NCBI GenBank assembly: GCA_943735955.1 | Contig: OX030956.1 | Coordinates: forward strand, 2,969,412 to 3,033,411 | Source of the DNA: Piscicola geometra | Taxonomy: Eukaryota; Annelida; Clitellata; Hirudinida; Piscicolidae | Direction of reading: 5' to 3' | Length of the DNA stretch: 64,000 nt | Shown here: positions 1 through 39,857 of the stretch, piece after piece | Position numbering within the stretch: the first letter of the stretch is position 1 | Layout of the letters: each line of letters starts with the position of its first letter | Notes under the pieces: generated by a model | Database searches by the model: none | What the model was told of the DNA's origin: nothing | What the model saw: the letters and a program-made list of their open reading frames with translations, nothing else | Made by a program: the position numbers and the translations under genes

Positions 1-2786
1 CTAAGGAATTCTGCAGCTTACCAGAGATTATTGCAGTCTCTTTTTAGAATTTATCCTTTTGTTTCGGCTTCTATTTTGAGAACTATTACCCAGAATTTAT
101 TTTTAAAACAATTCTTTCAGTGAGTTTTCATGAGGCATGAGTGAGTCTTCTGAGGATGTCATCCCATGGAAGTTCCTTCTACTGAGGGTCTTCTATGGCT
201 GCAACAACTTTGTAGGCATCATAGAGCTGAGAAAGAGTCTCAAAATCATTTTCTAACACTGCATTTTTTATAAAAGTTCCTAACGTTGCAATGGCAAACT
301 TGACGATGCCTGCGGGAGGTAGGTCAGATCTATGCCTCAGTCACGCAATTAAACATTTGGTCATTTATCCAACGCCTCTCTATCAGCAATCTTTGATGGA
401 GCAGTACTTCGTTTGAGAGGTTTCTATGAAAATGCGGCTCGTCCTAAAAACTTATAAACGAAATTATTAATGATGCCGGAAAAAAACATTAACTGCAAAA
501 TAAATTGTAACAACAACAAAGATCTAAAGTTGTTTTATGAAAATAATTAATACTGCTCAGGGGTTGACTGGCTGATAAAGGAGAGTTCATTTTTTTACTT
601 TTATATATTTTTAAATTTAAAACAAATTTACTTGTTTTTTGAATTCAAAGTAAAGGAATATGTGTTATTTTTGTCAAGAGAGGAAAGTTTATTTTAGTGG
701 TGGTTCCAGTGACTGAGCTATTTCGAACTTGCATGAGTGATGAATGGAGGTCGTTGGAAATACTTTTCGAGTTCCAATTCGATACTGCACTAAAATAGAA
801 AACACCAAAAATTGAGTTAAAGGCCACTTAAATGGATAGTTTCAAGATTCTCTGCATGAAAAACTGCTGTGGAAATAAATTGAGAGATTTCCCAGTTGGG
901 TTGTTTCGTATTACCACCGGGTGCAAAGATTATTGAGTGGCTGATCGAAGAATGGATATAATATTGATGTTTTATTTTATTTCTTGCTCTATGAAAAAAT
1001 GAATGATTCTCTACAAGAAGGTGAAGATTTGAAAGTGGTAACGGGTGAATGAGGGGTTGTGAATACAGTATGATGGATGTTAGACGATTGATAAATCTAC
1101 ATTTTATAAATAAATAAAATATTAATTTGAATCTGTTTCATAAGTAGAGTTTTTGACAACTTTTAATAAATTATTCGGAAAAAAATATTTTGGAGTCATT
1201 ACAAGACAGAAACAAATGTGTTTTTTCCTACTATCCAAATACTTAGAGTTTTTTTAGTATTATTTCATTTGAACTTAAAACACAGTTATTTATTTTGAAG
1301 AATGTTTGTTACAACCCATAAAAAACTCAATCACTTAAAAAGCGTTATTTAACATATTGATCATAAAAACTGTCAGTTTATAGGAAGTAATGAGAGGAAA
1401 AAGAAGAAAATTAGAAAGTTGAAGAGAACAAAGGGAATAAGAAAGATTTTGAATAAAAAATATGTAAAAGAAATGAAAAGAAGTTGGTTTCAGAAAGAAA
1501 GAGAAGGATTGAAAAAGAGGTGATTGCATGTGAGTTCACTGAAGACATGGCACGCCAAGGTGAACAAGTTCTGACAAACATGATGAATCCAGCTTTGATG
1601 ATTATGAAAGAATAAAAAAATTCAAATAGTTTTAAAGGCTTGCTCGAGCATAAACGTCTCATTTAATGATTTCTTCATTGCAGTGGTTTTGATCGATTTT
1701 GTTTTTTGGATGATTTTATAAAGATAAATGGAGAAAATCAGCGTCTTCTATACACGGCTTCTTTTTTGAACTTCAACTGCTATATTTATATAGTATATAT
1801 TATACATCTATTTTATAATTGTATTTCATTTTTATATTTAAAGCTTTTTTTATTGAATTTTTTTTGGTCTAAAATTTCATCAATTTAATAAATTTCTCCA
1901 TTTGTCTATTTATACAAATATTATAACCTTTTATAATCAGTATAGTTTCTACTTAGATATCATGATTCCCATGGTAGCATCTTAAAGTCTAGTCATTTTT
2001 ATTAAACAGTGTTCACTCTTCAATTTATATGTTCTAAGAAAGACTTGTCGTTACTTGCGCTGCTTTGCATTGTTCAAACCCCGCAGGAAATCCCAGTCGG
2101 TGCACCAGGAGATAATAGAAATGCAATACGTTTGCAACTATCATTGAAGATGCCTCAAAACGAGAATTATCTGTATTCATTATATATTTTCAAATTTCTT
2201 GAATCTCAATTTTTCATTTTATTTTTTCACATATTTTATACCGAGAGAAAGGTTGTCTCAAAGCATAAAAGGAACTGAGATGGAAAGAAAATACAATAGA
2301 GGAGCTGGAATGAATATCAATGAAGAAATTGTAATGGAAAAAAATGATCAACTATGAATTCAGGATTAAAAAGATTTTGAAGTGAAATAAAAAGAAGGCA
2401 AATAAACGAAGTTTCGAATTATTATAACTTTTTATTTGCTGCAAAAAGCCGATTTTGGAAGTGAATTTATGTGATAGAAATAGATATTGATGAGGTAGAT
2501 TAGACATTATTAAATAGGAAGGGTGTGACTTTTAGATTGAAACAAAGTACTTCAGCTAGAGGACTAGTAAGTGTGATTGAAAAAAGTCTGTTTTGAGAAT
2601 TTTTCGAATAAATATTCGGCGAGAAATATGCCCAAAAAATTCTTTTGATAAAAAAAACGTGTAGTAAGCTGAGCTTGCCAGGGTCTTTGACGAATGAAAA
2701 TGATGAGTAAAGATGAAAACACGAAGATTTATTGCTTGACTGCTTAATGATCAACCATTGAAAAGTGTTTGATGAAAGATTAAGAA

Positions 2787-2945
2787 AGATGGCAAACGAC
2801 AAGGCATCAAAGAACGAGCATGCCTGCACGCCACACAAGCACTTGCACGTTCCGAACGTACGACGTCAATAAGGGGCTGACGAGGCCATGAATTATAGAT
2901 CAATCAGATGATTGCAAATAGTCTTGCGCCATTATTTTTTCCAAA
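2787..2945. other. Conserved non-coding island, copy A (pair at 20272-20428)
   Basis: About 155 bases are almost identical to 20272-20428 in the same orientation, starting near 'ggcaaacgacaaggcatc' and ending at 'gcgccattatttttt'. The flanks are strongly diverged. It contains 'acgtacgacgtcaataagg' and no long open frame. Both copies sit just left of a CA-rich tract. It lies downstream of the sulfotransferase stop codon in both copies, but its order relative to other islands differs. A regulatory element is the likeliest reading; this is inference. Confidence 0.75.
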
Positions 2946-3026
2946 AAGTGTTTAAAAGACGATAGACAATAAATCACTTAAGACGAATTTGACACATACT
3001 TAACCACCAGATTTACACACAAAACA

Positions 3027-3316
<290 letters not shown>

Positions 3317-4562
3317 ACAAGCATTCTTATATATGGCTAAGTAGCGGTTTTCACATTTTTGAGGGAAGATTGATGAAGGAGAATGTGTTAGATGGAGGAT
3401 TAATGAGGCTGTTGCTGTGCAAGTGAAAAACTTCCGCACTCATTCGCCCTCTTCGTCTGCTTGCCTCTCTTCCCCATCTACTCAAGGTAATTGAATTTGA
3501 TCTTTGGATACGCATCATCAGCTCAATTATTTTAAGATTTTGTTTTCAAAATTCTCGAAATCTAAAGCATTGGCGTGTGTGGCCAAGAAACAGATGGAGA
3601 TGGTTGGAACTCTTTTGGAAGAAAAGTAACTTTACATTTATAATACAAACCAGGATGACGATATGGATGGTGATGATGATGATGATGATGAAGAAGATAC
3701 TGGTTTTACAAACAAAAAAGATAACGATGGTAATGATCCTAATGATGACGAAAAGGATATGAATCATGATGACAAGAAAAACGAAAGTCGGAAGATCTTT
3801 TATTGCATGGAAACTTGCACTTGAACAATGTTGCATTAAATTGGTGTAATGATGTACCAATTGATTTTAATTATTAATCACTGAATATTAAAACATAATT
3901 TCTTTTTAAATTTTTCCTTAACTTTTCTTGAACTTTAAAATAACGTGACAGAAACCGTAAGTAAATGCTGCACGCTTCAAAAGTAAAGGAAATGATTCAG
4001 GATTATTCTCATTCAGTGAGCATGCAACAGCAGTGAATCTTATTGCCAGTTTTAGTTTTAGACAATACAACTATTTAATTGAAAGTATTGACGACTAACA
4101 TCTTAGCGACACAAAACAACAACAAGAACACACAAAGAACTGCATTGAAAAAAAATGAAACCATGACATAAATATGAAATCACTGAAAACTTAGCCTATG
4201 CATATCACAAAAAATGTTTAAAAATGAAAAAAGTGAAATTATCAGAAGTTGGCTTTTTAAAAAAGACGATATTTTTGAATGCAAGACGATATTTTTGAAT
4301 GCAAACGCATGCACAAGTCAAGAAATGTAAAATTATTTTTTAATGAACTGAATGAGGGAATAACCTCCAGAATGTGTGCAGTTTTATGTGAAAAAACAAA
4401 TCTCAAAAAATTTTGAAATCATTAAAATGATGGTGGAGACAATTAATAACTCTTCTAAAAACCATTAATCCATTTACTTGACAATTAATAAAAGCATTTA
4501 AGCAACTTCATAAAAAATTATTTATATATATATTTTAATTAAATAAATTCATTGTTCAAACG

Positions 4563-4722
4563 CTTTCCTTTCACGCCAACCCCTTCCACCATCCTCTAGC
4601 GTTGCATGCCTCAATATAATGTTATAATGCTAGGAGGCCTGCGAGGATTAGAAAGATGATTGTGATGCTGAAAAATTATGGCTATTATGACCATATAACT
4701 CATTTGCTTGATGCAGGTAATG
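4563..4722. other. Conserved non-coding island, copy A (pair at 23172-23335)
   Basis: About 160 bases match 23172-23335 with very few differences, including 'cttccaccatcctctagc' and 'ggaggcctgcgaggatt'. It lies about 0.45 kb downstream of the copy A stop codon. The right edge runs into a short GGT/GAT repeat that differs between copies. It could belong to a long 3' untranslated region or be a regulatory element. Confidence 0.7.
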
Positions 4723-5165
4723 GTGGTGGTGATGATGATGATGATTACAGAAAAAATAATTTAGTTGATGACCATAATAATAAAGGTGACGATAAATAAT
4801 ATTATAATGGCAATTAGAGAATAAAAAAGATTTTGGAATGTTAGAATTAAACAGAACTAGGTGAAGAAAAAGCAATGTTACTGGGAGGAATGAGAGCAGT
4901 TGACAACAGATATGAATGCTCTTGTTGCATTGAAGGCGTGTTAAAATGCATTAATGCATCTATGACGCATTGCATCTTATCTAATTTTAATTTTAATTTG
5001 AAACATAAAAACAGTTATTTTTAAAATCTTGCAATGTTCGTGGAGAAATTTTGTAAATTAAATCTACCTTTTGCCCTGTTAACCCTACATACAATAGTGT
5101 ATTCAGAAATGCTTTAAACAAACCTACCCCACCACAACCCTTTCACTCATTCACTTCAGCTTTTC

Positions 5166-20271
<15,106 letters not shown>

Positions 20272-20428
20272 AGATAGCAAACGACAAGGCATCAAAGAAC
20301 GAGCATGCCTGCACGCCACACAAGCACTTGCACGTTCCGAACGTACGACGTCAATAAGGGGCTGACGAGGCCATGAATTATAGATCAATCAGATGATTGC
20401 AAGTAGTCTTGCGCCATTATTTTTTGAT
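20272..20428. other. Conserved non-coding island, copy B (pair at 2787-2945)
   Basis: This is the second copy of the island described at 2787. Here it lies farther from the gene than the segments matching window positions 1-60 (at 21360) and 840-950 (at 22105). In copy A it lies nearer to the gene than those segments. It is followed by a short CA-rich tract. Confidence 0.75.
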
Positions 20429-23400
20429 AACACACGCACACACACAAAAACACACACATACATAGAAACACACACAAATGCCTTCGAATTCGAGCGCTTT
20501 GAAATTAATTGAGCTGATGCTGCAATGGAAAACCTATCACAAATTTGTTTATGTTTGTATTGAGCCGTGGAGTTTGGGGTTCAAGATGAAGGAAATGTCT
20601 GCAGGAACTTCGTAAAATGGAGAGTTGAACGATTGCTTCTGAAAAGGGTGTTGGGATTAGTTGCAAAGAAGAAACATCTCATTACAAAAAATTTGCTTAA
20701 ATCTTTTTCTGATCACAGTATTTGGCGAGAATTCTATTGAGAAGTAATTCCTGTAGTAAAGTGCGGAAATTTTTGGTTTACAATATTTTAAAATAAATAA
20801 ATTAATTGAAGAAAACAATAAAAAATATTATATTTTTGAAAAAAGTTGAAGTAGATTTTTTATAAAACTTAAAAATGGCAATGTATGTTTTTGGAGATGG
20901 AGGGTTCCTTAGGAGTCTCAAGGGAAATCACTGCACTACTTCTTTATATGCTACTCTTTCTCTTCATTATAAAATTTATATATATATAAATAATTTATTC
21001 TCTGTAATGCCTTCTTTTCATCCACCGCTCAATCATTCGCTCCATTTTTCTTTCTTCCATGCAACGTCTTGCAGTCTCTAATAAGCGGCTTCATTGTTTT
21101 TAACAGTATCGTATGAAGTTTATGTTTTCAATGACGCCCTTCAATGTCATTTAGTGGGTGTCAGAACTGCTTTCTAGAAGGAATTAGTAAAAAGCTCGAG
21201 GGAAGATTGCAGAAGTGGCATTTCAATTCGAAAGAATAAACACAAGCAATTATAAGATTTTTTATTTTAAAATATATAAAAGTTATTGAAATAGTCTTTA
21301 AAAAATCATAATTTTCCGGCACTCACAAGAACACTAATAATGTTACATATAGTTTTGAATCTCTCAGGAATTCTGCAACTTACCAAAGATCATTGCAGTC
21401 TTTTTTTAAACTGTACTCTTTTGTTTCGGCTTCTATTTTGAGCATAATTTCCAAGAATTTATTTTATTTCTTTTTAGAGCATTGATAATTAATTTTTTTA
21501 TTGTCATTCTTTTAAGGAGTTTTTACAAAGGCTCAGTGACGGATGAAAAAAAGTAGTCAAAAAAGATGAGGAGAAGGCAATACTACATGATAAAAGAAAG
21601 AAAAAAATGGTGAAGAAATAATATTTAAAAATTTGGATCTCGAAATATGTTTTTGATTGGAAGATAAATGTCAGCAAAATTAAAAAGAATGGGCCAAAGG
21701 TCAAAGAGAGAATTAAAACGAACTATTCTTTAAATAATACATTGAGGAATATATCATATTATATTAATTTTTTCATATAAGATATTCAAAATAAGATATG
21801 ATAGTTTTATTGAAATTTTTGTTAAAATTAATCACTTTTGCACAAATGAATTTTCTTTTCTATTTAAAATCTAAAATACAATATCATATCAAAGTTAAGA
21901 TATAAAGTTATAAAACTTGAGTCTGTGAGCCGTAAAACACCATGTGAAAGGTGCATTTCTTTTACTTTCAAAAGCAAGTACTCCTCATAGATAGATTTTA
22001 AGTATTGTAAACTTTAGAACTCTACGACGCAATATCGAAAAGTTACGTTTTTCAAATAAATAACTGCTTCAATAAAATGTATAAAAAAATTGTTAGATGC
22101 TCTGCATGGAAGATTGCTGAGGTAATAAATTTAGACATTTCCCAGTTGAGTTGTTTCGCATTAGCACTCAGTGCAAAGATTATTGAGAGGCTGATCAAAG
22201 CATGGATAGAACAATGATATTTTATTTTTTCATTATTGCTCTGTGGAAGAATTCTGTGAGTTTCTAAAAGCCCAGTAGAATTGGAGTGGATAAGAGGGAG
22301 AGAAATTGTATGAAGAGTGGTGAGTTCAGGATGGTGGTTGGAGAACGATTAGGTTTGGGTTGAAGATGATGATGGTAATGAATAAGGGTTAGTAGAATAT
22401 GATGATAAGGGATATGCTTGATTTTCTAGTTATTTAAAAAAATATACGAGACTCTTTATATTATAAACTAGGATGAAGATTAGAAATATTTGTACAATAA
22501 TGGGGATGATAACATTGAAGACTGTACAAACGATGATTTGAAGACCGTTTATTGCATGGAAACTTCTATTTGGACAATTTGAATGTAATGAGGAATATAA
22601 GTTATTGTTTATTTATGACCTTCTTTGAATTTTCTTATTTTATTGAAATGAAAATGCAACAGCAGTGAACCTTAATTTAGACATAGAAATATTTTGCTAC
22701 ACAACCAACTAACAAAAAACACAAAGAACTGCATTGAAAATAAATGAAATCATGAAATATATCATAAATTGCATATCACAATAGCGTTTAAGAAACCAAA
22801 ACAAAAGATTTGAAATTGTCCGAATTGTATTTTGTTGATGCAGACAATGTCTGGGAATTTAAATGCAACCAAGAAATGAAAAACAGAAATGAAGAATACT
22901 TTTTACTAATGAAAGAAGGAATCTGGATGTTTTGAAAATGAGTGCAGTTTTATGTAAGAAAATATTCCTTTAAAAAAGGTCAAAAGCTATTTGAAGTCAC
23001 GAATATTCGGATTCGCATACATCCATCTAAATCATTCATTTATTATCCATTAAACAAGCATCCCATAATTTATAAAAATATTTTTTTAACAAATAACCGT
23101 CTAAATAAAAAATATTTTTTCAATGTTTAATTAATGAATGAATTCTTCAAATTCAATCAGCAATATTAAATGCTTTCTTTTCACGCCAACCCCTTCCACC
23201 ATCCTCTAGCGTTGCATGCCTCAATATAATGTTATAATGCTAGGAGGCCTGCGAGGATTAGAAAGATGATTGTGATGCTGAAAAATTATGGTTATTATGA
23301 CCATATAACTCATTTGCTTGATGCAGGTAATGGTGGGGATGGTGATTATGATTACAGAAAAGATAATTTGGTTGATGCTCATGATAGTGCAAATGAGGGT

Positions 23401-23818
23401 CATAATAGTGATAATGTGGTTGAAAATCATGATGGTAGTAAAGATACTGGTTAAATAAAAATGACATTTGAGAAATAAAATTTAGAGTTTTTTTGTAGGG
23501 ATTGAAGCAGAGCTAAGCGACGAGAGAGCAATGTAACTGAGAGGAATGAGAGCAATAATTGTCAACAGATATGAATGCTTTTGTTGAATTGAAGGCGTGT
23601 CAAACTGTATAGATACATCTTATCTAATCTTTATGAAAAACAATTGTAAACTTAAAAACAGTTTAAAGAAAAACATATTCACAAACATTGTAAACAAATA
23701 TTAGAAAGTTTGATCTATCCCGTTTATTCTGTTAGCCCAACATACAATAGTGTATTCAGAAATGCCTTAAACAAACCTACCCCACCACAACCCTTTCCCT
23801 CATTCCCTTCAGCTTTTC

Positions 23819-35470
<11,652 letters not shown>

Positions 35471-35476
35471 CTTTCA

Positions 35477-35484
35477 TATATAAG
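35477..35484 (+). promoter_or_regulatory. TATA box of the F-type lectin gene
   Basis: TATATAAG sits 47 bases upstream of the ATG at 35531. A TATA-driven start about 25-30 bases downstream would leave a very short 5' leader. This is a sequence match only. Confidence 0.5.
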
Positions 35485-35530
35485 CATATTTTCAACCTGT
35501 TTGATCAATTTTCAGCAAGGTTGAAGAAAA

Positions 35531-36664
35531 ATGCTGTTTCGAGGAGTAAGATGGCTGATAACAATTTGTGTGTTGTTGGCGAAACTTCAGCAAGGTGTTT
35601 ACACTCTGAAAAATAGTGAGTTTTGGAGGCGAATTTTTAAAATTCTATTTTCATAAATTATCAAACATTTTTGCATTTCGGGCTACCTCACCGAGCCCAA
35701 GTCTTCGACCAAATATGAGTAATTATTCTAATGTATGAATAGTTAGATACGCAAATTTTTGCAATTATTATTTTAAAATAGACTTTCCTTAACATTAAAA
35801 TCACGGAACAAAACCACTTGTGTCAAAAATTCAAAGTAAATAAATAAGTGTTTTCGCCAAAAAGATTCTCAAAGAGTAACCGAAGACTTTAAGGAATAGA
35901 TGGGTCCAACTATTCTTTAAAATTGATCACTTTACTTTAACTTAATCATTATTTTTAAATTGTTAAAAACACATTCCATTCTAGCTTCTTGTTTCAACGT
36001 TCTCTTGAGCAAGTCGGCAAGACAGGATGGTATTCATATGGGATACGAAGCTGCAAATGCTGTGGATGGAAATACTAACGGAAAAGTGTCCGAATCTTCA
36101 TGCTCTCATGCTGACCTCGAGGGTACTTGGTGGCTTTGCGACTTGCAAAACTTCTACATGATTGGAAAAGTGTTAGTTTTTGGTCGAAATGATGAAATTT
36201 CCAGACTAGACTATTTCATAGTAGGTCTTTCCACGAGCGACTATGAAGGTGGTAGTGTGGTTAGAGGAACGTATCAAATATGCGCCCATTACCCGAAAAA
36301 GATAGTTGGAAGTGGTCCTTTCACGGTGTATTGCGTTCCTCCCCTTCGCCTTTCCAAGTACCTCATCGTACAGCAGTCTGAACCAGTTGGATCGATTTCA
36401 TTATGCGAAGTTGAAGCGTATGTAGTAAATGATAAAAAAACGTCAAAATGGCGAAAATACAAAGGTTACTACCAGAGTAACTATGAAGTAGCCAGGGTTC
36501 AGGCGAGAAGTAGCATGCAATGCTTGAATAAGTGTAGGTCGATGGATGCTTGTGAGTCGGTCAGTCATTCCAGCTCGGGAGAGTGCATTCTAAGGGCAGG
36601 CACAAGTAGGAATGGTCTTGTCAAGGACGAAGCGTGGAACTATTGGTATGAAATAGAAGATTGA
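35531..36664 (+). CDS. Secreted F-type lectin (fucolectin-like) with PAN/apple-like C-terminus
   Basis: Exon 1 is 35531-35615 (donor A|GTGAGT) and exon 2 is 35985-36664 (acceptor TTCTAG|CT, stop TGA). The joined product is 254 residues. Residues 1-23 are a signal peptide (MLFRGVRWLITICVLLAKLQ). Residues about 30-175 form an F5/8-type, F-lectin-like domain. It has AANAVDGNTNGK, SCSHADLEGTWWLCDL, the two Arg of GRND and SRLDYF that could contact fucose, and the closing SLCEVEAY motif. Residues about 180-254 have a CLNKC, ACES, ECIL cysteine pattern resembling a PAN/apple module. F-type lectins bind fucosylated glycans and often act in innate immunity or gamete recognition; binding here is not proven. 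WWRVDL of typical members is WWLCDL, adding a cysteine. The lectin fold is well supported; the PAN call is moderate. Confidence 0.87.
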
Positions 36665-37164
36665 GCCGTTTCAAATATTAAAGTTGACTTTTATAAAAAT
36701 TATTGAAATGTGACATTATAGATATCGTAGCGTTTCAGATTGCATGAAAGTAATACATTTTTTAAAAACTAATTAATTAATCTTCCCAATCTTTCTGATT
36801 TGAGCCTTGAATATGCCTAATATTATTTTTTCCCATTAATTTTCTGTCTTTTTTGAAATAAACTGTTTTTTTAAATATATTCGATAGAAAGAAATCAAAT
36901 AAATTAAAAGTGAAAGGAAAGTTTTTAATAAAGACGTTTTGGAGTTCAAAAACTTTTAGGTTACATAATGTTGAGCTACCAGTTATCATTTTTAAATGTT
37001 AATACAAAAATTTCAGATATTTTCACTAATAAAAAATAGAAAAGTGTTTCGAAAAAATAAATCTCTATTATTTTGATTTGCAACCTAGTAAACATTGAAA
37101 ACAAAGGCTTTTCTAATACCGCTGATTTTATTTTTAAGACAGGTAAAAAAATTAATAATATTAA

Positions 37165-37322
37165 ATAATGACGAGTTTTATTATAACTTGAACGGATTTC
37201 TAAACCACTTGAGCTAAAAGATTTAAAGTTGCGCTTATGGGTTACTAGGACTCCTCGAACCTAGGACCCTTACCATTAACCTAAGCGAGAGTCGTTGCCC
37301 ACTCTGTATCCAGCCGGTCAGG
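37165..37322. repeat. Dispersed repeat, copy 1 (others at 39285-39452 and 42225-42265)
   Basis: Shared landmarks with 39285-39452 are 'tgacgag' followed by 'attattat', 'ttgcgc' then 'gggttactagg', and 'gttgcc' near the right end. Identity is moderate, so the copies are old. A partial third copy is at 42225-42265 ('cgacgagtattatt'). Confidence 0.55.
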
Positions 37323-38945
37323 CTTCAAAAAAACATGTTCTTCTTCTAAACGATCATGATGATGATGATCAAAGACTATATTTAATAATTCATAGTGGTA
37401 GTCGTGAAAAAACGGTTTATTCCTAAAATGTTTATCGATTCCGTCTCATTGTCTTTTTATATAATATGACAAACAATTAGTTCATTTACATGAATACAAA
37501 GAAATAATTTCATTTACATAGTATACAGAAATATCTATTCTTCAACCCTTAGGCACCAATCGGAAAAAAATAACATTGGCGTCTGCGTGGGTCGAATCGA
37601 CCCATCGCATATTTCAAATATGTTTTCTCTGAAAATGATTTTTTTTAGATTCATAGTGATTTTTTATAGCATTTTCATATATTTTAATGAAAAATTTATA
37701 AGAATTGACTTTTTTATATAAAAAGATGTAACTATCCTAATAGGGGTTAATAGTGGTAGAGGTGAACCATTACAGGCATTGTGGTCAAATAACTGTTGTC
37801 TGTTATTAGCCAATTTATATCACGAAATATATTTTATTAATAGTCCCTGTGTTTAAATATGCTCTCTACAGCATTAATGAATATTTTGATGAACGGTCTT
37901 ACGATTAAAGATTCCTAACCACCTATTTTCAAACTGGTTGATGGTTGAAATAATAAGCATTATTTGCAAAATGCATTTTTTGATTTTTTTGAGTACACCA
38001 GCTACGGAGAGTATATTTTCAGCCATTGATAGGTAACTCATGGTTATTATGCTATTTGTGAGTATGGACTCAAACAACAGAAGTTATTAAAATTTTGCTA
38101 CTTAGTAACATTTTTCAAAGTTATAAAAGGGCGGGCAGTTGCCCCTTCTTGCTCTTCCCTGGATACACACGTGGAACAGCCTATGAGCCAAATCCCAAGA
38201 TTTCTTATTCTTCAAGCAACACTTAGACTCTAATCAACTCAACCAACCACTCATTGTTTAGTAATCAAGCTTAACTATAATATAGTTACATGCTATTATC
38301 ATGTAACTGTAGAAATTAAACTAAAATGTTCTGTACAGTTAAGACATTTTTTAACACTAAAAGGTTTAACGAGCAAGGCCCAATCTTCACACTATCGAAT
38401 GTAGGATTTTATTCACACACAAAATAGTTTGGGACAATAAAATGTAATTATTTATTTAAATGTAACTTCTTCAAAGATTTTTCAATCCATCCAATAAATT
38501 TTTAAAATTTGCAATTATTTTTAGGTTAACAAAAAAGCCGAACTCAAAAACATAAAGAATTTTTTTAAGATAAGACAATTTTAGAACACAATAAATCAAT
38601 AAGCATTAACTGCAGTTTTTTTTAGCTAATCTTATATTTTTTTAAACTCAGAATGATGTAGGATTTAAGTGTCCGTAACAGTCATTTAATCTTTTAAAAT
38701 ATGTACATTCTAGCTTTGACACTTGGTATTTTTAAATATAAATAACTATTATTTTAAATAATAAATTGTTGAAAAATTATTTTCTATCCATCTAGTTAGT
38801 TTAGTTGTGGCAAGATGACTTCTCCCCCTTGAAGTAGCAGTGCTCAAATGCCTCTACTTTCTGAAAATATTTAGTAAAAATTAATATATAGAATTTATCA
38901 AAAAATCAACCAAATGAAACCAAACTGCTAACCATAACTTGGGTC

Positions 38946-39830
38946 ATGAAACCTCGAAGAGTTAAAAGCGGAGCGGAATCCAGTGGTCAGTCGGAAAACA
39001 GTTGCCAAATTTCTGGCTCTTCTTTTCCACATCCAATCACATATGAAAAAAGAAAATATTGTAGTGAACAGCTTAGGCTCACTGTCAAGAGGAATGAGAA
39101 CAAGATGTTGAAATCAAACGCATCCCACATAGTCAAAAAGTGAAGCGCTAAAAGAAGTAGACAGATTCATCCATCTCGGCAGCCGTTTTGGTATTTACTG
39201 AGGAAAGGATTCAGATGTTAAAACACCTGATCGGTGAAATACGTACAGCTTCTATAATATAATAAAAATGAATAATAATGACGAGCATTATTATAGTGGC
39301 GTATAACCGAACGATCTTCCAGGCCACTTAGGCTGCATATTTTCATTTGCGCCTTTGGGTTACTAGGGCATTTGTTGCACTTGAACCTATGACCTTTCAT
39401 TATTGGTCAAGCCGAGAGATGTTGCCGACTTAGCTACCCGTTCACCCGTCCATCAGCGGAAATACACTGCAAAATCACTCTAAGCAAAGTTAAAAAGATA
39501 TAGGTTTCCATCAAAAAACTGTCTCAAGAAGATTCTGAAAATGAAAAACAGGATCTCAAACAATGATGGCTTGAAAAGGACATAGCAGCAGCCCATTGAA
39601 GATGTTTTTGAAAAAATAAACAATATATGAGCCACATTTTTTGAAAGTTAGTATCCTAAAATGAAGGATTCCTACATCACAGACCAATAATTCTTAAACC
39701 CTTCAAAAAGACGACGGCTTAAAAACACTTGGCAACGAAACATGAAGGCTAATTGTACACAGATTAGCCCCACCAGTCCAGAACCGAGACGATGAAAGAA
39801 ACTAATTAATAGATTAATGGCACGAGAGTA
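38946..39830 (+). pseudogene. Degenerate non-LTR retrotransposon (reverse transcriptase C-terminal part)
   Basis: Broken frames recall the region after the catalytic core of LINE reverse transcriptases. At 39155-39230 the text FIHLGSRFG is followed by a stop and KDSDVKT, matching the usual 'YLGS..s.dg....dik.RigkAr' block. At 39705-39800, RRRLKNTWQRN matches the terminal 'rGrPk.tW.r' block. Stops and frameshifts abound. The dispersed repeat at 39285-39452 appears inserted between these blocks. The clade cannot be set. Confidence 0.55.
39285..39452. repeat. Dispersed repeat, copy 2
   Basis: Second member of the family at 37165-37322. It interrupts the LINE remnant, so it inserted later than that element. 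Confidence 0.55.
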
Positions 39831-39857
39831 TTCTCTAAAACCATAAATAACAAGTTT

